DNA of 64,000 bases from Lujinxingia sediminis (GCF_004005565.1 NZ_SADD01000018.1:36860-100859), one strand, 5' to 3'. Shown: positions 1-9,332, counted from the first letter of the stretch. Program-made: numbers and translations. The notes: generated by a model not told the origin, from the letters alone.

Positions 1-127
1 AAGACGTCCTCTTCCCGCGTTAACGTTCGACTTTTCGCTGCGGTGTTTATCTCCTCAGGAGCGCCACCGGCCGCACGGCCGGTAGCCCCTCCGTCCGCAA
101 CGCCTATAGAGCTCCCAGGGAGTACCC

Positions 128-1078
128 ATGACCACCTACCCCACCCTCCAACTTCGCCACGGACACTCCTTCCCGGCCTTTGGCCTGGGCACCTGGAAGA
201 GCAAGCCGGGCGAAGTCTACGACGCGGTGCGCGCCGCCCTGGAAATCGGCTACCGTCACCTCGACTGCGCCGCGGTGTACGGCAACGAGGCCGAAGTCGG
301 TCAGGCCATCAAAGACGCCATCGCCGCAGGCGACATCACCCGCGAGGAGCTCTGGGTCACCTCCAAACTCTGGAACAACGCCCACCTCAAAGATGACGTC
401 GCCCCGGCGCTTGAGCAGACCCTGCGCGATCTGCAACTCGACTACCTCGATCTTTACCTCATCCACTGGCCCATCGCCTTCAAGCCCGGCGTAGGCTTCC
501 CCCGCTCCCCCGACGACTGGCTCACCCTCGAAGAAGCCCCTCTCTCCGAGACCTGGGAGGCGATGCTCGCGGCAAAAGACGCCGGAAAGTCCCGCTCCGT
601 CGGCGTCTCCAACATGGGCCCCGAGCGCATCCGCGCCCTGGGCGAAGTCGGTGAGCTGCCGGAGGTCAACCAGGTGGAGTCTCATCCGCATCTGCAGCAG
701 GGCGAGCTTTTGAACTTCTGCAATGAGCACACCATCGTGCTTACGGCCTACTCCCCCCTGGGCTCCACCGACCGCGAGCACCGCAAAGACGACGAGCCGC
801 CGCTCCTTAACCATCCCACCATCGAGACCATCGCTGGCGAGGTGGGTGCCTCCACCGCCCAGGTCTTGATTGCCTGGGCCATCGCGCGTGGCACGGTCGT
901 CATCCCCAAATCGGTCAACCGCAACCGTATCCAGCAGAACTTCGACGCCCTCAACGTCGAGCTCTCTGACGCGCACATGAAAACCATCGCGTCGCTCGAC
1001 AAGGGCTACCGCTACCTTGATGGCCAGATCTTTGCCTCCAACGGCTCGCCCTACACCTCCGAGAGCATCTACCGCTGA
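128..1078 (+). CDS. Aldo/keto reductase
   Basis: NADPH-dependent cytosolic carbonyl reductase of the aldo/keto reductase superfamily, 316 aa, the usual length for a single TIM barrel. The catalytic tetrad is visible: Asp46 and Tyr51 in HLDCAAVYGNE, Lys80 in VTSKLW and His113 in LIHWP. The late nucleotide-binding segment (IPKSVNRNRIQQN) is also present, with Lys/Arg residues that favour NADPH. The ATG at 128 is preceded by CAGGGAG. It is monocistronic and ends before a strong bidirectional terminator. The substrate cannot be told from sequence; relatives reduce aldehydes, methylglyoxal or aldoses. Confidence 0.93.
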   Translation: MTTYPTLQLRHGHSFPAFGLGTWKSKPGEVYDAVRAALEIGYRHLDCAAVYGNEAEVGQAIKDAIAAGDITREELWVTSKLWNNAHLKDDVAPALEQTLRDLQLDYLDLYLIHWPIAFKPGVGFPRSPDDWLTLEEAPLSETWEAMLAAKDAGKSRSVGVSNMGPERIRALGEVGELPEVNQVESHPHLQQGELLNFCNEHTIVLTAYSPLGSTDREHRKDDEPPLLNHPTIETIAGEVGASTAQVLIAWAIARGTVVIPKSVNRNRIQQNFDALNVELSDAHMKTIASLDKGYRYLDGQIFASNGSPYTSESIYR

Positions 1079-1094
1079 CGGCGACTTATCGCAC

Positions 1095-1138
1095 AAAAGA
1101 AAAGGCCCGAAACCTGCAGGTTTCGGGCCTTTTCTTTT
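1095..1138. terminator. Bidirectional intrinsic terminator
   Basis: A perfect 44-bp palindrome centred on TGCA at 1115-1118. The GC stem GGCCCGAAACC is flanked by AAAAGAAAA on one side and TTTTCTTTT on the other, so it can stop transcription from both strands. It separates the aldo/keto reductase from the convergent small lipoprotein gene. Confidence 0.93.
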
Positions 1139-1172
1139 ACGCTTCGCCAACGCTTCTCGCTGGCGAGCCAGC

Positions 1173-1505
1173 TTACTTCGAGGCGTCCACATACGCGGCG
1201 CGAGCGGCCGGGTCGGCGGTGATCTCAAAGATCTTCGCCTCCAGCTCCTGCTGCGTCATCTCGGCCTCAGCAAGCAGCGCGTCCACTTGCCCGGGGTTCG
1301 CCTTGATCTTGGCGCGAAGCGCCGCAACCTCGCGCGCCTCCACCACAAGCGCCGACTCCGGCGCGGCCTTCTCTTCGGCAGGCGCCTCTTCCACCGCCGC
1401 GCTCTCTGCCGACTCGGCCGGAGCCTCCTCGGAAGGAGATTCACACCCGGCGACCATCGCCAGGCTCACCAGCATCGCAATGCACATCCACATCATCGTT
1501 CGCAT
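1173..1505 (-). CDS. Small acidic lipoprotein
   Basis: A 110-aa exported protein of unknown function. The N-terminus is a short signal peptide with the lipobox VAGC, so Cys21 should be lipidated. An Ala/Glu-rich linker (about residues 22-50) follows, then a small helical region containing KIKANPGQVDALLAEAEM and a helix ending in AAYVDASK. It lies 11 bp downstream of another exported protein on the same strand and probably shares its transcript. I do not recognise the C-terminal domain. Confidence 0.75.
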   Translation of the reverse strand: MRTMMWMCIAMLVSLAMVAGCESPSEEAPAESAESAAVEEAPAEEKAAPESALVVEAREVAALRAKIKANPGQVDALLAEAEMTQQELEAKIFEITADPAARAAYVDASK

Positions 1506-1516
1506 AGGTCGTCTCC

Positions 1517-2296
1517 TTACTGATCCGCGTTCGCGTTTTTGCCCTTCGCACCGGCTGCGGTCGGACGACGTCCCTGGCCACGCTCACCGGCCTCTTCGCC
1601 TTCTTCACCTTCGGCCTGCGAACCGCGAGGCGCCTTATCCTTCACGCCGCGTTCACCGGCCTGACCACGCTCACCGGCCTGGCCACGCTCACCAGCCTGA
1701 CCACGCTCACCGGCCTGACCACGCTCACCGGCCTGACCACGCTCGCCGGCCTGACCACGCTCGCCGGCCTGACCACGCTCACCGGCCTGACCACGCTCGC
1801 CGGCCTGGCCATTCTCACCGGCCTGAGCGCGCTCCGGACGCGGGCGACGACGCTCGCGCTCCTCGCGAATCTTCGCGGCGAGCTCCTGGCCACGCACGCC
1901 GGACTCCACCTGCTCTTTGACGTAGTCTCCAAAATTCTCCATCGGCCCGTGCTCACGTGCGGCCTCGGCCTCGGCCTTCAGCGTTCGGGCAGCCTCGGCC
2001 GCCGCGCTTCCGCCTTCTTCAGCACGTTCCGCATCGTCTCCTTCCGCAGCCTCCTCCGCACCTTCAGCGCGGGCAGCCTGTCGCTCCCGAATCACCTCAA
2101 TCGCACGTTGAATCTGCGGATTCTCTACCCCCGCCCGCTCCAGCTCCTGGGCAGCTTCGGGAAGCGCCAGGGCCTCCAGAATCTCCGCGGCTTTATCACC
2201 GGCCTGCTCCCCACCTTCCCGGGCAAAGGCCGACGCCGACATGCACGCCACCGCCAGAAATACTCCGGCCCAACTGACTCGTGTCCATCGCATCAT
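1517..2296 (-). CDS. Exported protein with AGERGQ collagen-like repeats
   Basis: A secreted protein of about 259 aa. The chosen start is the ATG pair at 2296/2293, directly behind AAGGAG. A longer frame begins at 2335 but has no ribosome binding site. A signal peptide ends at SASAFA. Next comes a predicted helical Ala/Glu-rich region with two IxR(A/E)I(E/R) segments, then about ten copies of the hexapeptide AGERGQ, then a basic/acidic tail ending TAAGAKGKNANADQ. The hexapeptide follows a Gly-x-x pattern only every six residues, so it is not a true collagen helix. The function is unknown; repeat number could vary between strains. Confidence 0.7.
   Translation of the reverse strand: MMRWTRVSWAGVFLAVACMSASAFAREGGEQAGDKAAEILEALALPEAAQELERAGVENPQIQRAIEVIRERQAARAEGAEEAAEGDDAERAEEGGSAAAEAARTLKAEAEAAREHGPMENFGDYVKEQVESGVRGQELAAKIREERERRRPRPERAQAGENGQAGERGQAGERGQAGERGQAGERGQAGERGQAGERGQAGERGQAGERGQAGERGVKDKAPRGSQAEGEEGEEAGERGQGRRPTAAGAKGKNANADQ
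1650..1831. repeat. 18-bp in-frame tandem repeat
   Basis: About ten units of 18 bp (plus strand CACCGGCCTGACCACGCT) encode the AGERGQ repeats of the minus-strand exported protein. Units differ by single transitions (TCACC/TCGCC, GACC/GGCC). Because 18 is a multiple of three, unit gain or loss keeps the frame. Confidence 0.9.
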
Positions 2297-2467
2297 ACAT
2301 CTCCTTTTTTTCTCTGGATGGGTCGTCCACTGCAAAGCTTAACCCACTCCTGCTAGACTCGCTACCCGCACGCGCCATCCTCTGCGCTACCGTCATCGGA
2401 GTTCTCCAACCCGCTCGCCGACGATCTCAACGAGCTTTTACACGTAGCCGCCCTCATAGGACGCTTC

Positions 2468-4459
2468 ATGAGTGACTTCGATTCACCTGCCCCTACCCTC
2501 GTTGCCCGCTGGGAGACCCTGGCGTTGAGCGACACCGCTGCAGGTGCTCCTGATGCCGGTTCGACCATTGCTGCTCGTCGACCGCTGGAGACGTTCCAGC
2601 GTCAGCAAGCACTCGGCGCGCTCCCGCTGATTCACACCGGCAGCGATAACGACGAGAAGGCGGACTTTTTGCCCGGCGAGCCCCTGGGCCAGGGTGGCAT
2701 GGGCGTGGTCCACCAGGCGCACCAACGCTCCCTGTGGCGCGATGTCGCCATCAAGACCATCCGCCCCGACCGCCGCAACTCCGAGTCCACCCGCGGCCTT
2801 CTTAAAGAGGCCTGGGTTACCGGGATGCTGGAGCACCCCAACATCATCCCGGTGCACGCGTTAGGCGTCGACGCCTCCGGCGCCCCGATGCTGGTGATGA
2901 AGCGCGTCGAGGGGCTCGCCTGGTTCGATACCCTCCAATCACCTGAGCTCTTGCCCCGACGTTTTGCCGGCTACCGGGAGCCCCTTGACGCCCATCTTGA
3001 AATTCTCATGCAGGTCTGCGACGCGGTGCACTTTGCCCACAGCCGCGGCGTGATCCACCGCGACCTCAAACCCGAAAATGTCATGCTGGGAGATTATGGC
3101 GAGGTCTACCTGGTGGATTGGGGCATCGCTGTAAGCCTGGTCGACGACGGCACCGACCGCATTCAGCTCGCCCGCGATGTCGACGAAGTCGCCGGTACCC
3201 CCTCCTACATGGCCCCCGAGATGGCGCGTGGCGAGGGCGCTTCGATCGACCAGCGCAGTGACGTCTACCAGCTCGGAGCCATCCTCCACGAACTCATCAC
3301 CCACACCCCGCGAAACGCCGGCGATTCGGTGATGGCCGCCCTCATCAACGCCTACCAGGCCACCCCCGTCATCTACGGCCCCGATGTTCCCGAAGAGCTC
3401 GCCACCATCTGCAACACTGCCACCGCCCGTCTCCCCGAAGATCGCTTCCAGAGCGCCGAAGACCTCCGCCTGGCCCTGGCCAGCTACCAGCATCACCGCG
3501 ATTCGCGCCGTCTGGCCGACGAAGCCCGCGTGCGCCTGATCACCCTGGAAGCCCACCTTCATGAGTGGTCTGGCGACGCCTCCCAGACGCAGCAGCCACT
3601 CGCAGCGACGGACCGCTCCGAAGATAACGACGCCACCGCCCGCATCTACCGCCTCTACGCCGAGTGTCGCTTCGCATTTGAGCAGGCCCTGACCGTCTGG
3701 CCCGACAACCTCCAGGCTCGCGAAGGCCTCGACCGCGCCATCGAGCACATGCTCGACTTCGAACTGAAACAGGGCGACGAAAAAGCCGCAGCGCTGCTCC
3801 TCGACGAAATCCGAGGCGATCGCAGCGCGTTTGAAGAGCGCCTGCGTGCCCTGCGCCTGCGTCTTCATGACGAGGCTCGCGAGCTCCAGAAACTCAAAAA
3901 GCTCTCCTACGACGTCGACATCGACCTCAACAGCGCGGCCCGAAGCCGCATGAGCTTCTTGCTCGGCGTCGTCCTCGGCATCATCCCCCTCATCAACAGC
4001 GGGCTCGTGCACCTGGGCCTGGCCACCATGACCTTCCCCGAGTACTTCCTTCAGTACGTGGGCGTCATCGGCGGCGCCGGACTTATCGTCTTTTTGATGC
4101 GAAAGCGGCTCTTAAGCAACGCGATCAACACGCGCATCATCATCAGCATTTTCGTCATCCTCTTCGGATCGCTGATCATGCGCGTGATGGGCTTTATCCT
4201 GGGCCTGGACGTCGCCGGCTGCATCGCCCTTGAGAACGGCCTCTTTGCCTTCGCCCTGATGATGATGGCCACGTCGCTCGACGCTCGCCTCTGGCCGGCC
4301 AGCATCGCCTTTCTGGCCGGTGCCATCGGCGGCGGCCTGCTCCCCCACTGGATGCTCGAGTTCGACGGTGCCAGCAACGCGGCCGCTCTCTGGATCATTG
4401 CCTGGGTCTGGCGCGTCCCCCGCCAGCGGAGCCTGTCCGGCCAGCGCGGCGAATCCTAA
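2468..4459 (+). CDS. Membrane-bound Hanks-type Ser/Thr protein kinase
   Basis: A 663-aa kinase. The kinase domain spans about residues 66-340, with glycine loop LGQGGMGVV (73-81), ATP lysine in VAIK (Lys96), catalytic loop HRDLKPEN (Asp199) and APE-type motif GTPSYMAPE. The Mg-binding motif is DWG (Asp217) rather than DFG, a known bacterial variant. A Glu/Leu/Arg-rich helical region (about 350-480) follows, then at least four hydrophobic segments (about 495-655) that should place the C-terminus in the inner membrane. The start at 2468 has AGGA seven bases upstream. Members of this family phosphorylate Ser/Thr on cytosolic partners; the partner here is unknown. Confidence 0.92.
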   Translation: MSDFDSPAPTLVARWETLALSDTAAGAPDAGSTIAARRPLETFQRQQALGALPLIHTGSDNDEKADFLPGEPLGQGGMGVVHQAHQRSLWRDVAIKTIRPDRRNSESTRGLLKEAWVTGMLEHPNIIPVHALGVDASGAPMLVMKRVEGLAWFDTLQSPELLPRRFAGYREPLDAHLEILMQVCDAVHFAHSRGVIHRDLKPENVMLGDYGEVYLVDWGIAVSLVDDGTDRIQLARDVDEVAGTPSYMAPEMARGEGASIDQRSDVYQLGAILHELITHTPRNAGDSVMAALINAYQATPVIYGPDVPEELATICNTATARLPEDRFQSAEDLRLALASYQHHRDSRRLADEARVRLITLEAHLHEWSGDASQTQQPLAATDRSEDNDATARIYRLYAECRFAFEQALTVWPDNLQAREGLDRAIEHMLDFELKQGDEKAAALLLDEIRGDRSAFEERLRALRLRLHDEARELQKLKKLSYDVDIDLNSAARSRMSFLLGVVLGIIPLINSGLVHLGLATMTFPEYFLQYVGVIGGAGLIVFLMRKRLLSNAINTRIIISIFVILFGSLIMRVMGFILGLDVAGCIALENGLFAFALMMMATSLDARLWPASIAFLAGAIGGGLLPHWMLEFDGASNAAALWIIAWVWRVPRQRSLSGQRGES

Positions 4460-4472
4460 GAAAAATCCCATC

Positions 4473-5393
4473 TTAAAGTCCCTCCACAATACGTTCACTT
4501 TCATCCCAAAGCCGCCGAGCAAGCTCCATATCTCGCCCGTAGCGGCTACTCTTTGCCTCGTTGCAATCCGCAAAATACGCCCCCGAAGCGTCCACATGGG
4601 GGTGCACTGCCACGTAGCACTGCGTCGCCGCCCCCTGCGCTACATTCTTCAGCGTCAACGACTCAAACATCCCGAACAACGACGTCAAAATCGGGTTCAT
4701 ATGCCGCGTCAGGTTGGTCTTAATCACGCCGGGATGCACCGAGTAGGCCCGACGCCCGCTGCCCTTAAACTGCCGCGCGAGCTCCCGCGCGAAGAGCAGG
4801 TTTGCAAGCTTCGACTGCCCGTAAAAACGCCACGCGTCATACCCGTTGCGGCCATCGAGGTTATCAAATGCGATGCCCCCCTTCGGCGTATGCTGATGCC
4901 CCGCACTGCTCAACGCCACCACCCGCGCATCTTCACTCAGGCTCTCACGCAGCCCCTGCGTTAAGATAAAATGCCCGATGTGGTTGGTCAGAAACTGAAG
5001 CTCATAGCCGTGATGCACCTGAAGCTCCGGTAACGCCATAATCCCGGCGTTGAGCATCAACACATCGATCGATCGCCCCGATGCCTTAACCGATTCCACA
5101 CACGCCCGCACCGACTCCGGCTCCGAGAGCTCACACGCCACCGCCGTGGTCTGCGCGCTCACCCCCAGCTCGTCCGCCGTGGCCTGCGCCTTCTCTTCGG
5201 TGCGCGCCGCCGCAATGATATGCGCCCCCCGCGCCGCCAGCACCCGAAACGACTCCTTGCCAATCCCCGAGTTACACCCGGTGATCAGCACCGTCTTTCC
5301 GCCCAGGTCTACCCCCTCGGTCACCTCTTCAGCCGTCGACCCATACCCAAACCCGCTCGGCCCTCGCCCCTTGATCGCGCTCAACAATGACAT
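4473..5393 (-). CDS. Short-chain dehydrogenase/reductase, retinol-dehydrogenase-like
   Basis: A 306-aa NAD(P)-dependent oxidoreductase. It has the Rossmann motif TGCNSGIG (residues 40-47), the NAG motif in LNAGIMAL, the catalytic Ser in LSSAGH and the YxxxK pair in YGQSKLAN. The HPGVIKTNL segment is typical of the retinol dehydrogenase/WWOX-like classical SDRs. The start at 5393 has GGGAG at good spacing. It is convergent with the upstream kinase, with only 13 bp between stop codons and no obvious terminator hairpin. The substrate is unknown. Confidence 0.9.
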   Translation of the reverse strand: MSLLSAIKGRGPSGFGYGSTAEEVTEGVDLGGKTVLITGCNSGIGKESFRVLAARGAHIIAAARTEEKAQATADELGVSAQTTAVACELSEPESVRACVESVKASGRSIDVLMLNAGIMALPELQVHHGYELQFLTNHIGHFILTQGLRESLSEDARVVALSSAGHQHTPKGGIAFDNLDGRNGYDAWRFYGQSKLANLLFARELARQFKGSGRRAYSVHPGVIKTNLTRHMNPILTSLFGMFESLTLKNVAQGAATQCYVAVHPHVDASGAYFADCNEAKSSRYGRDMELARRLWDESERIVEGL

Positions 5394-5578
5394 CGCGTCT
5401 CCCTTGCCTCAGCTCTAAACACATCCCGGCGACCCATGCGCCGGCCCCTCTCTCACTTAGGCACAACCATGCACAACGCAACGCGATGTATACGATTACC
5501 TCCTCACCGGCAACCCGCCCACCGATGCCAACGCCCGTCCTGTATCACTACAAATGCCAGCCTATACCCCAAACGGGG

Positions 5579-5763
5579 CGTCGAGGGGGTCTAAACTTGC
5601 TCCCCGTGCCTCTCGTCTACCCGTCGAGGGGGTCTAAACTGGCTCCCCGTGCCTCTCGCCAGCCCGTCGAGGGGGTCTAAACTGGCTCCCCGTGCCTCTC
5701 GCCAGCCCGTCGAGGGGGTCTAAACTGGCTCCCCGTGCCTCTCGCCAGCCCGTCGAGGGGGTC
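5579..5763. repeat. 43-bp minisatellite, 4 units plus partial
   Basis: Units of exactly 43 bp start at 5579, 5622, 5665 and 5708, with a 13-bp partial at 5751. Each begins CGTCGAGGGGGTCTAAAC. The last three full units are identical; the first carries four or five substitutions. No spacer differs between units, so it is not a CRISPR. It lies in the 625-bp gap between the SDR and the peptidase, where I see no gene. Confidence 0.92.
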
Positions 5764-5837
5764 CCATCGAGCACGCGGCGTTTTCTCTGCCATGCGTCCT
5801 CCCATCACCGCCCCCCCCCCCCACGCCCCTCCCAACG

Positions 5838-5915
5838 CACTCACGAACCTCCCCACTCCGCAAACCCCGACGCCCCACAACCACCCAACCACCCAACCAC
5901 CTGACCACAAACCGC
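5838..5915 (-). repeat. AACC/GGTT dispersed repeat, copy a
   Basis: This matches other intergenic copies at 8338, 41434, 42020 and 56910. A block resembling CACACGAATCGACCC..CCGCAAACCCCGGCG is followed by CCCCACAACCACCCAACC. The reverse strand carries spaced GGG runs separated by TGGTT, a G-quadruplex-type pattern. It sits about 100 bp upstream of the peptidase start. Confidence 0.75.
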
Positions 5916-6018
5916 ACGCCCCCCAACCTTGTCCCCACCTCCCACCTCTCGCTACTCTCCCCGCTGCAACGCTGAGAACTTACGACGTCTTCTAATCGCC
6001 CCAACCCTCGAGCCCCCC

Positions 6019-8244
6019 ATGCCCCTTCACCGCTTCACATCGCTAAGCGCCGTCCTCGCGCTAAGTCTGACTGCCTGCGCCTCACCGGCCCCCTCCGCCG
6101 ACACTGCCCCCACCGAAGAGGTGACCTCACTCGCCATCGCGCCGCCGGTCGCCCAACGCGTCGACAGCATCACCGAGATCCACGGGCGCACTCTTGTCGA
6201 CCCCTACGCCTGGCTGCGCGATCGCGACAACCCCGAGACCATCGCCTACCTGGAGGCCGAAAACGCTTACGCCGAAGCCGCCATGGCCCACACCGAGGAA
6301 CTTCAGGAGTCCATCTACCAGGAGATCCTCTCGCGCATCGATCAGACCGACCTCTCGGTGCCGGTGCGCCGCGGCGATTTCTTTTACTACTCCCGCACCG
6401 TCGAGGGGCAGGACTACCCCATCTACGCCCGCAAACGCGGCAGCCTCGACGCCGACGAGGAGGTCTTGCTCGATCTCAATCAGCTTGCCGAAGGTCACGA
6501 CTACCTCGGGCTCGGTGCCTATGAGTTCAGCGACGATCATCGCCTGCTGGCCTACGCCATCGACACCTCCGGTAACGAGCGCTACGCCCTGCACGTCCTC
6601 GACATCGAGAGCGGCACTCATGTCGCCGGGCCCATCGAAAACACCTCCTCGGTGGCCTGGGCCAACGACAACACCACCCTCTTCTACACCACCCTCGACA
6701 GCGCGCATCGCCCTGACAAGGTCTTCCGCATGCGCCTTGATGAGCCCGACGCCGACCACGAGCTCGTCTTCCACGAAGACGACGAGGCCTTCTACGCCTA
6801 CGTCAGCAAAACCCGCAGCGGCGACTTTTTGCAGCTCACCCTCTGGAGCAACGCCAGCGGTGAGTCGCATATCCTCGATGCCAACACCCCCGACGAAGAC
6901 TTCCGCGTGGTCGCCCCCCGCGTCCCCGGCATCGAATACAGCGTCGCCCACCACGGCGACCACCTGCTCATCGTCACCAACGAAGACGCCATCAACTTCA
7001 AGCTGATGCGCACCCCCACTGACAACCTGGCAAAAGAGCGGTGGGAAGAGGTCATCCCTCACCGCCCCGAGACGCTGCTGCGCGCCGTTCATACCTTCAA
7101 AAACTGGTGGATCTTCGAGGAGCGCCACGGCGGCTCCCCGAGCCTGCGCGCCCGCAACCTCGAAAGCGGCGAAGAGCACACCATCGCCATGCCCGAGCAG
7201 ACCTACTCGCTGCGTTTTAGCGAAAACCCCGAGTTCTCAGCCGACACCATCCGCTTTACCTACAGCTCGCTCGTCACCCCGCGCTCGGTCTTCGACTACA
7301 CGCTCCCCACCCGCGCCCTCGATCTTCAAAAAGAAACCACCGTCCACCACTACGAACGCGAGCGCTACGAAAGCAGCCGCATCTACGCCACCTCCCCCGA
7401 TGGCGCACAGGTGCCCATCTCCATCGTCCACAAAAAGGGCATCGCGCTCGACGGCTCCCACCCCCTCTTTTTGCTGGGCTACGGGGCCTACGGCATGAAC
7501 TACGACCCCTACTTCTCGGCCTCCCGCATCTCCCTTCTGGAGCGCGGCGTGATCTTCGCCATCGCGCATATCCGCGGCGGCGGCGAGCTGGGCCGCCAGT
7601 GGTACCTCGACGGCAAACTCGCCAGCAAACAAAATACGTTCAATGACTTCATCGCCAGCGCCTCCCACCTCATCGAGGCCGGCTACACCTCTCCGGATCG
7701 CCTGGCCATCAACGGCGGCTCCGCCGGCGGCCTCCTCATCGGTGCCGTCCTCAACCAGCGCCCCGATCTCTTCGAGGCGGCCGTCGCCGATGTGCCCTTT
7801 GTCGACGTCATCAACACCATGCTCGACGCCTCCCTCCCGCTGACCGTCGTCGAATACACCGAGTGGGGAAACCCCAACACCCCCGAGGCGTTCGAGACCA
7901 TCGTTGCCTACTCCCCCTACGATAACGTCACGGCCCAGGCCTACCCCCACCTCCTGGTCACCGCCGGCCTCAACGACCCCCGCGTCCACTACTGGGAGCC
8001 CGCCAAATGGGTCGCCAGGCTGCGCCACACCCGCACCGACGATCACCTCACCCTGCTGCAAACCAACATGGGCGCCGGCCACGGCGGGGCCTCGGGCCGC
8101 TACGCCTACTTCCGCGAAACCGCCTTCACCTACGCCTTCGTCCTCGATCGCCTGGGTGTTGACCACGAGGTAGGCACCTCGCAGCCAAACGCCGTCGATG
8201 CCGACGAAGAGACCGAAAACGCGAAGGCCTCGGCAACCGAGTAA
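6019..8244 (+). CDS. S9 prolyl oligopeptidase family lipoprotein (oligopeptidase B-like)
   Basis: A serine peptidase of 741 aa. The start at 6019 was chosen because it begins a lipoprotein signal ending in LTAC; an upstream in-frame ATG adds only a Pro/Arg-rich tail. An N-terminal beta-propeller (about 60-440) starts with the family signature DPYAWLRDRDNPE. The alpha/beta-hydrolase domain carries Ser568 in GGSAGG, Asp653 in GLNDPRV and His688 in GAGHGG. The EYTEWGNP segment is typical of protease II (PtrB), which cuts after basic residues in short peptides. Lipidation suggests it works in the periplasm or at the outer membrane rather than in the cytosol as in E. coli. Confidence 0.93.
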   Translation: MPLHRFTSLSAVLALSLTACASPAPSADTAPTEEVTSLAIAPPVAQRVDSITEIHGRTLVDPYAWLRDRDNPETIAYLEAENAYAEAAMAHTEELQESIYQEILSRIDQTDLSVPVRRGDFFYYSRTVEGQDYPIYARKRGSLDADEEVLLDLNQLAEGHDYLGLGAYEFSDDHRLLAYAIDTSGNERYALHVLDIESGTHVAGPIENTSSVAWANDNTTLFYTTLDSAHRPDKVFRMRLDEPDADHELVFHEDDEAFYAYVSKTRSGDFLQLTLWSNASGESHILDANTPDEDFRVVAPRVPGIEYSVAHHGDHLLIVTNEDAINFKLMRTPTDNLAKERWEEVIPHRPETLLRAVHTFKNWWIFEERHGGSPSLRARNLESGEEHTIAMPEQTYSLRFSENPEFSADTIRFTYSSLVTPRSVFDYTLPTRALDLQKETTVHHYERERYESSRIYATSPDGAQVPISIVHKKGIALDGSHPLFLLGYGAYGMNYDPYFSASRISLLERGVIFAIAHIRGGGELGRQWYLDGKLASKQNTFNDFIASASHLIEAGYTSPDRLAINGGSAGGLLIGAVLNQRPDLFEAAVADVPFVDVINTMLDASLPLTVVEYTEWGNPNTPEAFETIVAYSPYDNVTAQAYPHLLVTAGLNDPRVHYWEPAKWVARLRHTRTDDHLTLLQTNMGAGHGGASGRYAYFRETAFTYAFVLDRLGVDHEVGTSQPNAVDADEETENAKASATE

Positions 8245-8275
8245 CACAACGCATAACCATTTATAATCGCTAAAG

Positions 8276-8306
8276 AAAAAGGCAGCCCTGCCGGGCTGCC
8301 TTTTTT
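8276..8306 (+). terminator. Intrinsic terminator
   Basis: The stem GGCAGCCC/GGGCTGCC with loop TGCC is followed by six T and preceded by five A. It ends the peptidase transcript and could also act on the opposite strand. Confidence 0.9.
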
Positions 8307-8337
8307 CATGTTTATTTTTGATTCATCTCCTCCCAAC

Positions 8338-8420
8338 CGCCCACACGAATCTCCCCACGCCGCAAAACTCCGCGCCCCACAACCATCCAACCCCAACACG
8401 CGAACCACCATCCCCCCGTA
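8338..8420 (-). repeat. AACC/GGTT dispersed repeat, copy b (degenerate)
   Basis: A decayed copy of the family seen at 5838 and 42020: CCCACACGAATC, then CCACGCCGCAAAACTCCGCG and CCCCACAACCATCCAACC. It sits between the peptidase terminator and the convergent DUF3817 gene. Confidence 0.65.
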
Positions 8421-8434
8421 CCACCTCAAACGCC

Positions 8435-8746
8435 TTAGTCCGCGGCGAGCGCCGGTGCCTTTTCACGCTCCGCCGCCCCCGACGAGAGATCCACCACAAA
8501 AGGCGCAAAAGGAATCACCGACGCCGCCAGCGCCCCCGCCGTCTTTTCCAGGGTCCATTTGGAGCGAAAGGCCTCCAGGAGCACCCACGCCACAAAGATC
8601 ATGAACAAAAAACCGTGCGCCATGCCCACCACACGCACCATCTGGGGCTGATCCCAGACATACTTCATGGGCATCGCCACAAAGAGGAGCACCACCATCG
8701 AGAGTCCCTCGATAAGCCCGAATGTTTTCAGCGACACGAACTTCAT
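8435..8746 (-). CDS. DUF3817 family membrane protein
   Basis: A 103-aa inner-membrane protein. The stretch from KTFGLIEGLSMVVLL through the MPMKY turn to VVGMAHGFLFMIFV matches the DUF3817 pattern (YdzA-like), with about three transmembrane helices. The ATG at 8746 was preferred over a GTG at 8758 because the GTGAGG of that upstream codon forms the ribosome binding site. The biochemical role of the family is unknown. The next gene upstream on the same strand is also a small membrane protein, so the two may be co-transcribed. Confidence 0.88.
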   Translation of the reverse strand: MKFVSLKTFGLIEGLSMVVLLFVAMPMKYVWDQPQMVRVVGMAHGFLFMIFVAWVLLEAFRSKWTLEKTAGALAASVIPFAPFVVDLSSGAAEREKAPALAAD

Positions 8747-8811
8747 GTTTTGCCTCACTGCCTGTTAAGCGCACGACTTCAGATCAACGGATCAAGCCTG
8801 CGCAACCCTGC

Positions 8812-9174
8812 TCAGAAGGGTCGAAAGACCATCAGCCCCACACACCCCACCAGCGCCAGCGTGCTGACTGCTGCCAACGCCGCGCTCCGTCTGCCCTCGG
8901 CTGCCGCCGACCACATCACGGCGTTCATCACCGCGGTCATCAGCAAGAAGGTCACGACGATCCAGCCGCTGAAGAGCGCGTGGTTGTACATACCCACCAT
9001 CACCATGCCGCCTCCCCAGGTCGCCATATACCCGGGCGCAGCTACCACGTACGCCGCGCGCTGGCGCAGCCGCAGGCCCTCGCCAAGAAAGGTCAGCGCC
9101 GCGCCGGCTGCAAAGAGCACAAGCCCCGCGTACTTGACCAGTTTCAACACCGGCAACATCTCACCGCTCATCAT
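8812..9174 (-). CDS. Small multi-pass membrane protein
   Basis: A protein of about 120 aa with four hydrophobic segments: LVKYAGLVLFAAGAAL, an AAPGYMATWGGGMVMVG stretch, IVVTFLLMTAVMNAVMW and VSTLALVGCVGLMVF. The reading frame is open back to 9240, but the ATG pair at 9174/9171 follows GAGGCGG and removes an Arg-rich leader, so I use 9174. No known family recognised. It lies 65 bp upstream of the DUF3817 gene on the same strand. Confidence 0.7.
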   Translation of the reverse strand: MMSGEMLPVLKLVKYAGLVLFAAGAALTFLGEGLRLRQRAAYVVAAPGYMATWGGGMVMVGMYNHALFSGWIVVTFLLMTAVMNAVMWSAAAEGRRSAALAAVSTLALVGCVGLMVFRPF

Positions 9175-9332
9175 CCGCCTCGTTGCGTCTCTTAGAACTC
9201 GCCAGCGCCGCGCCCATCGCGTCGCATTGCGCGATACCATCGCAGAAATTGCGGCGGGTGCAAGGTGGCAGGCTGTCGCAAGGTGGCAGACCCGCTGAAG
9301 ATCAGCTCGCGCGCGCTCTCTCGGCTCGCACC

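Noticed and set aside
104..1228. 374-codon frame opposite the aldo/keto reductase
   Set aside because: It is the antisense shadow of a gene with clear catalytic residues and shows no domain of its own.
2939..4012. Long open frame opposite the protein kinase
   Set aside because: High-GC antisense shadow; Val/Gly/Asp-biased product without motifs.
5579..5763. Possible CRISPR array
   Set aside because: There are no unique spacers; the units are contiguous identical 43-bp repeats and no cas genes are present.
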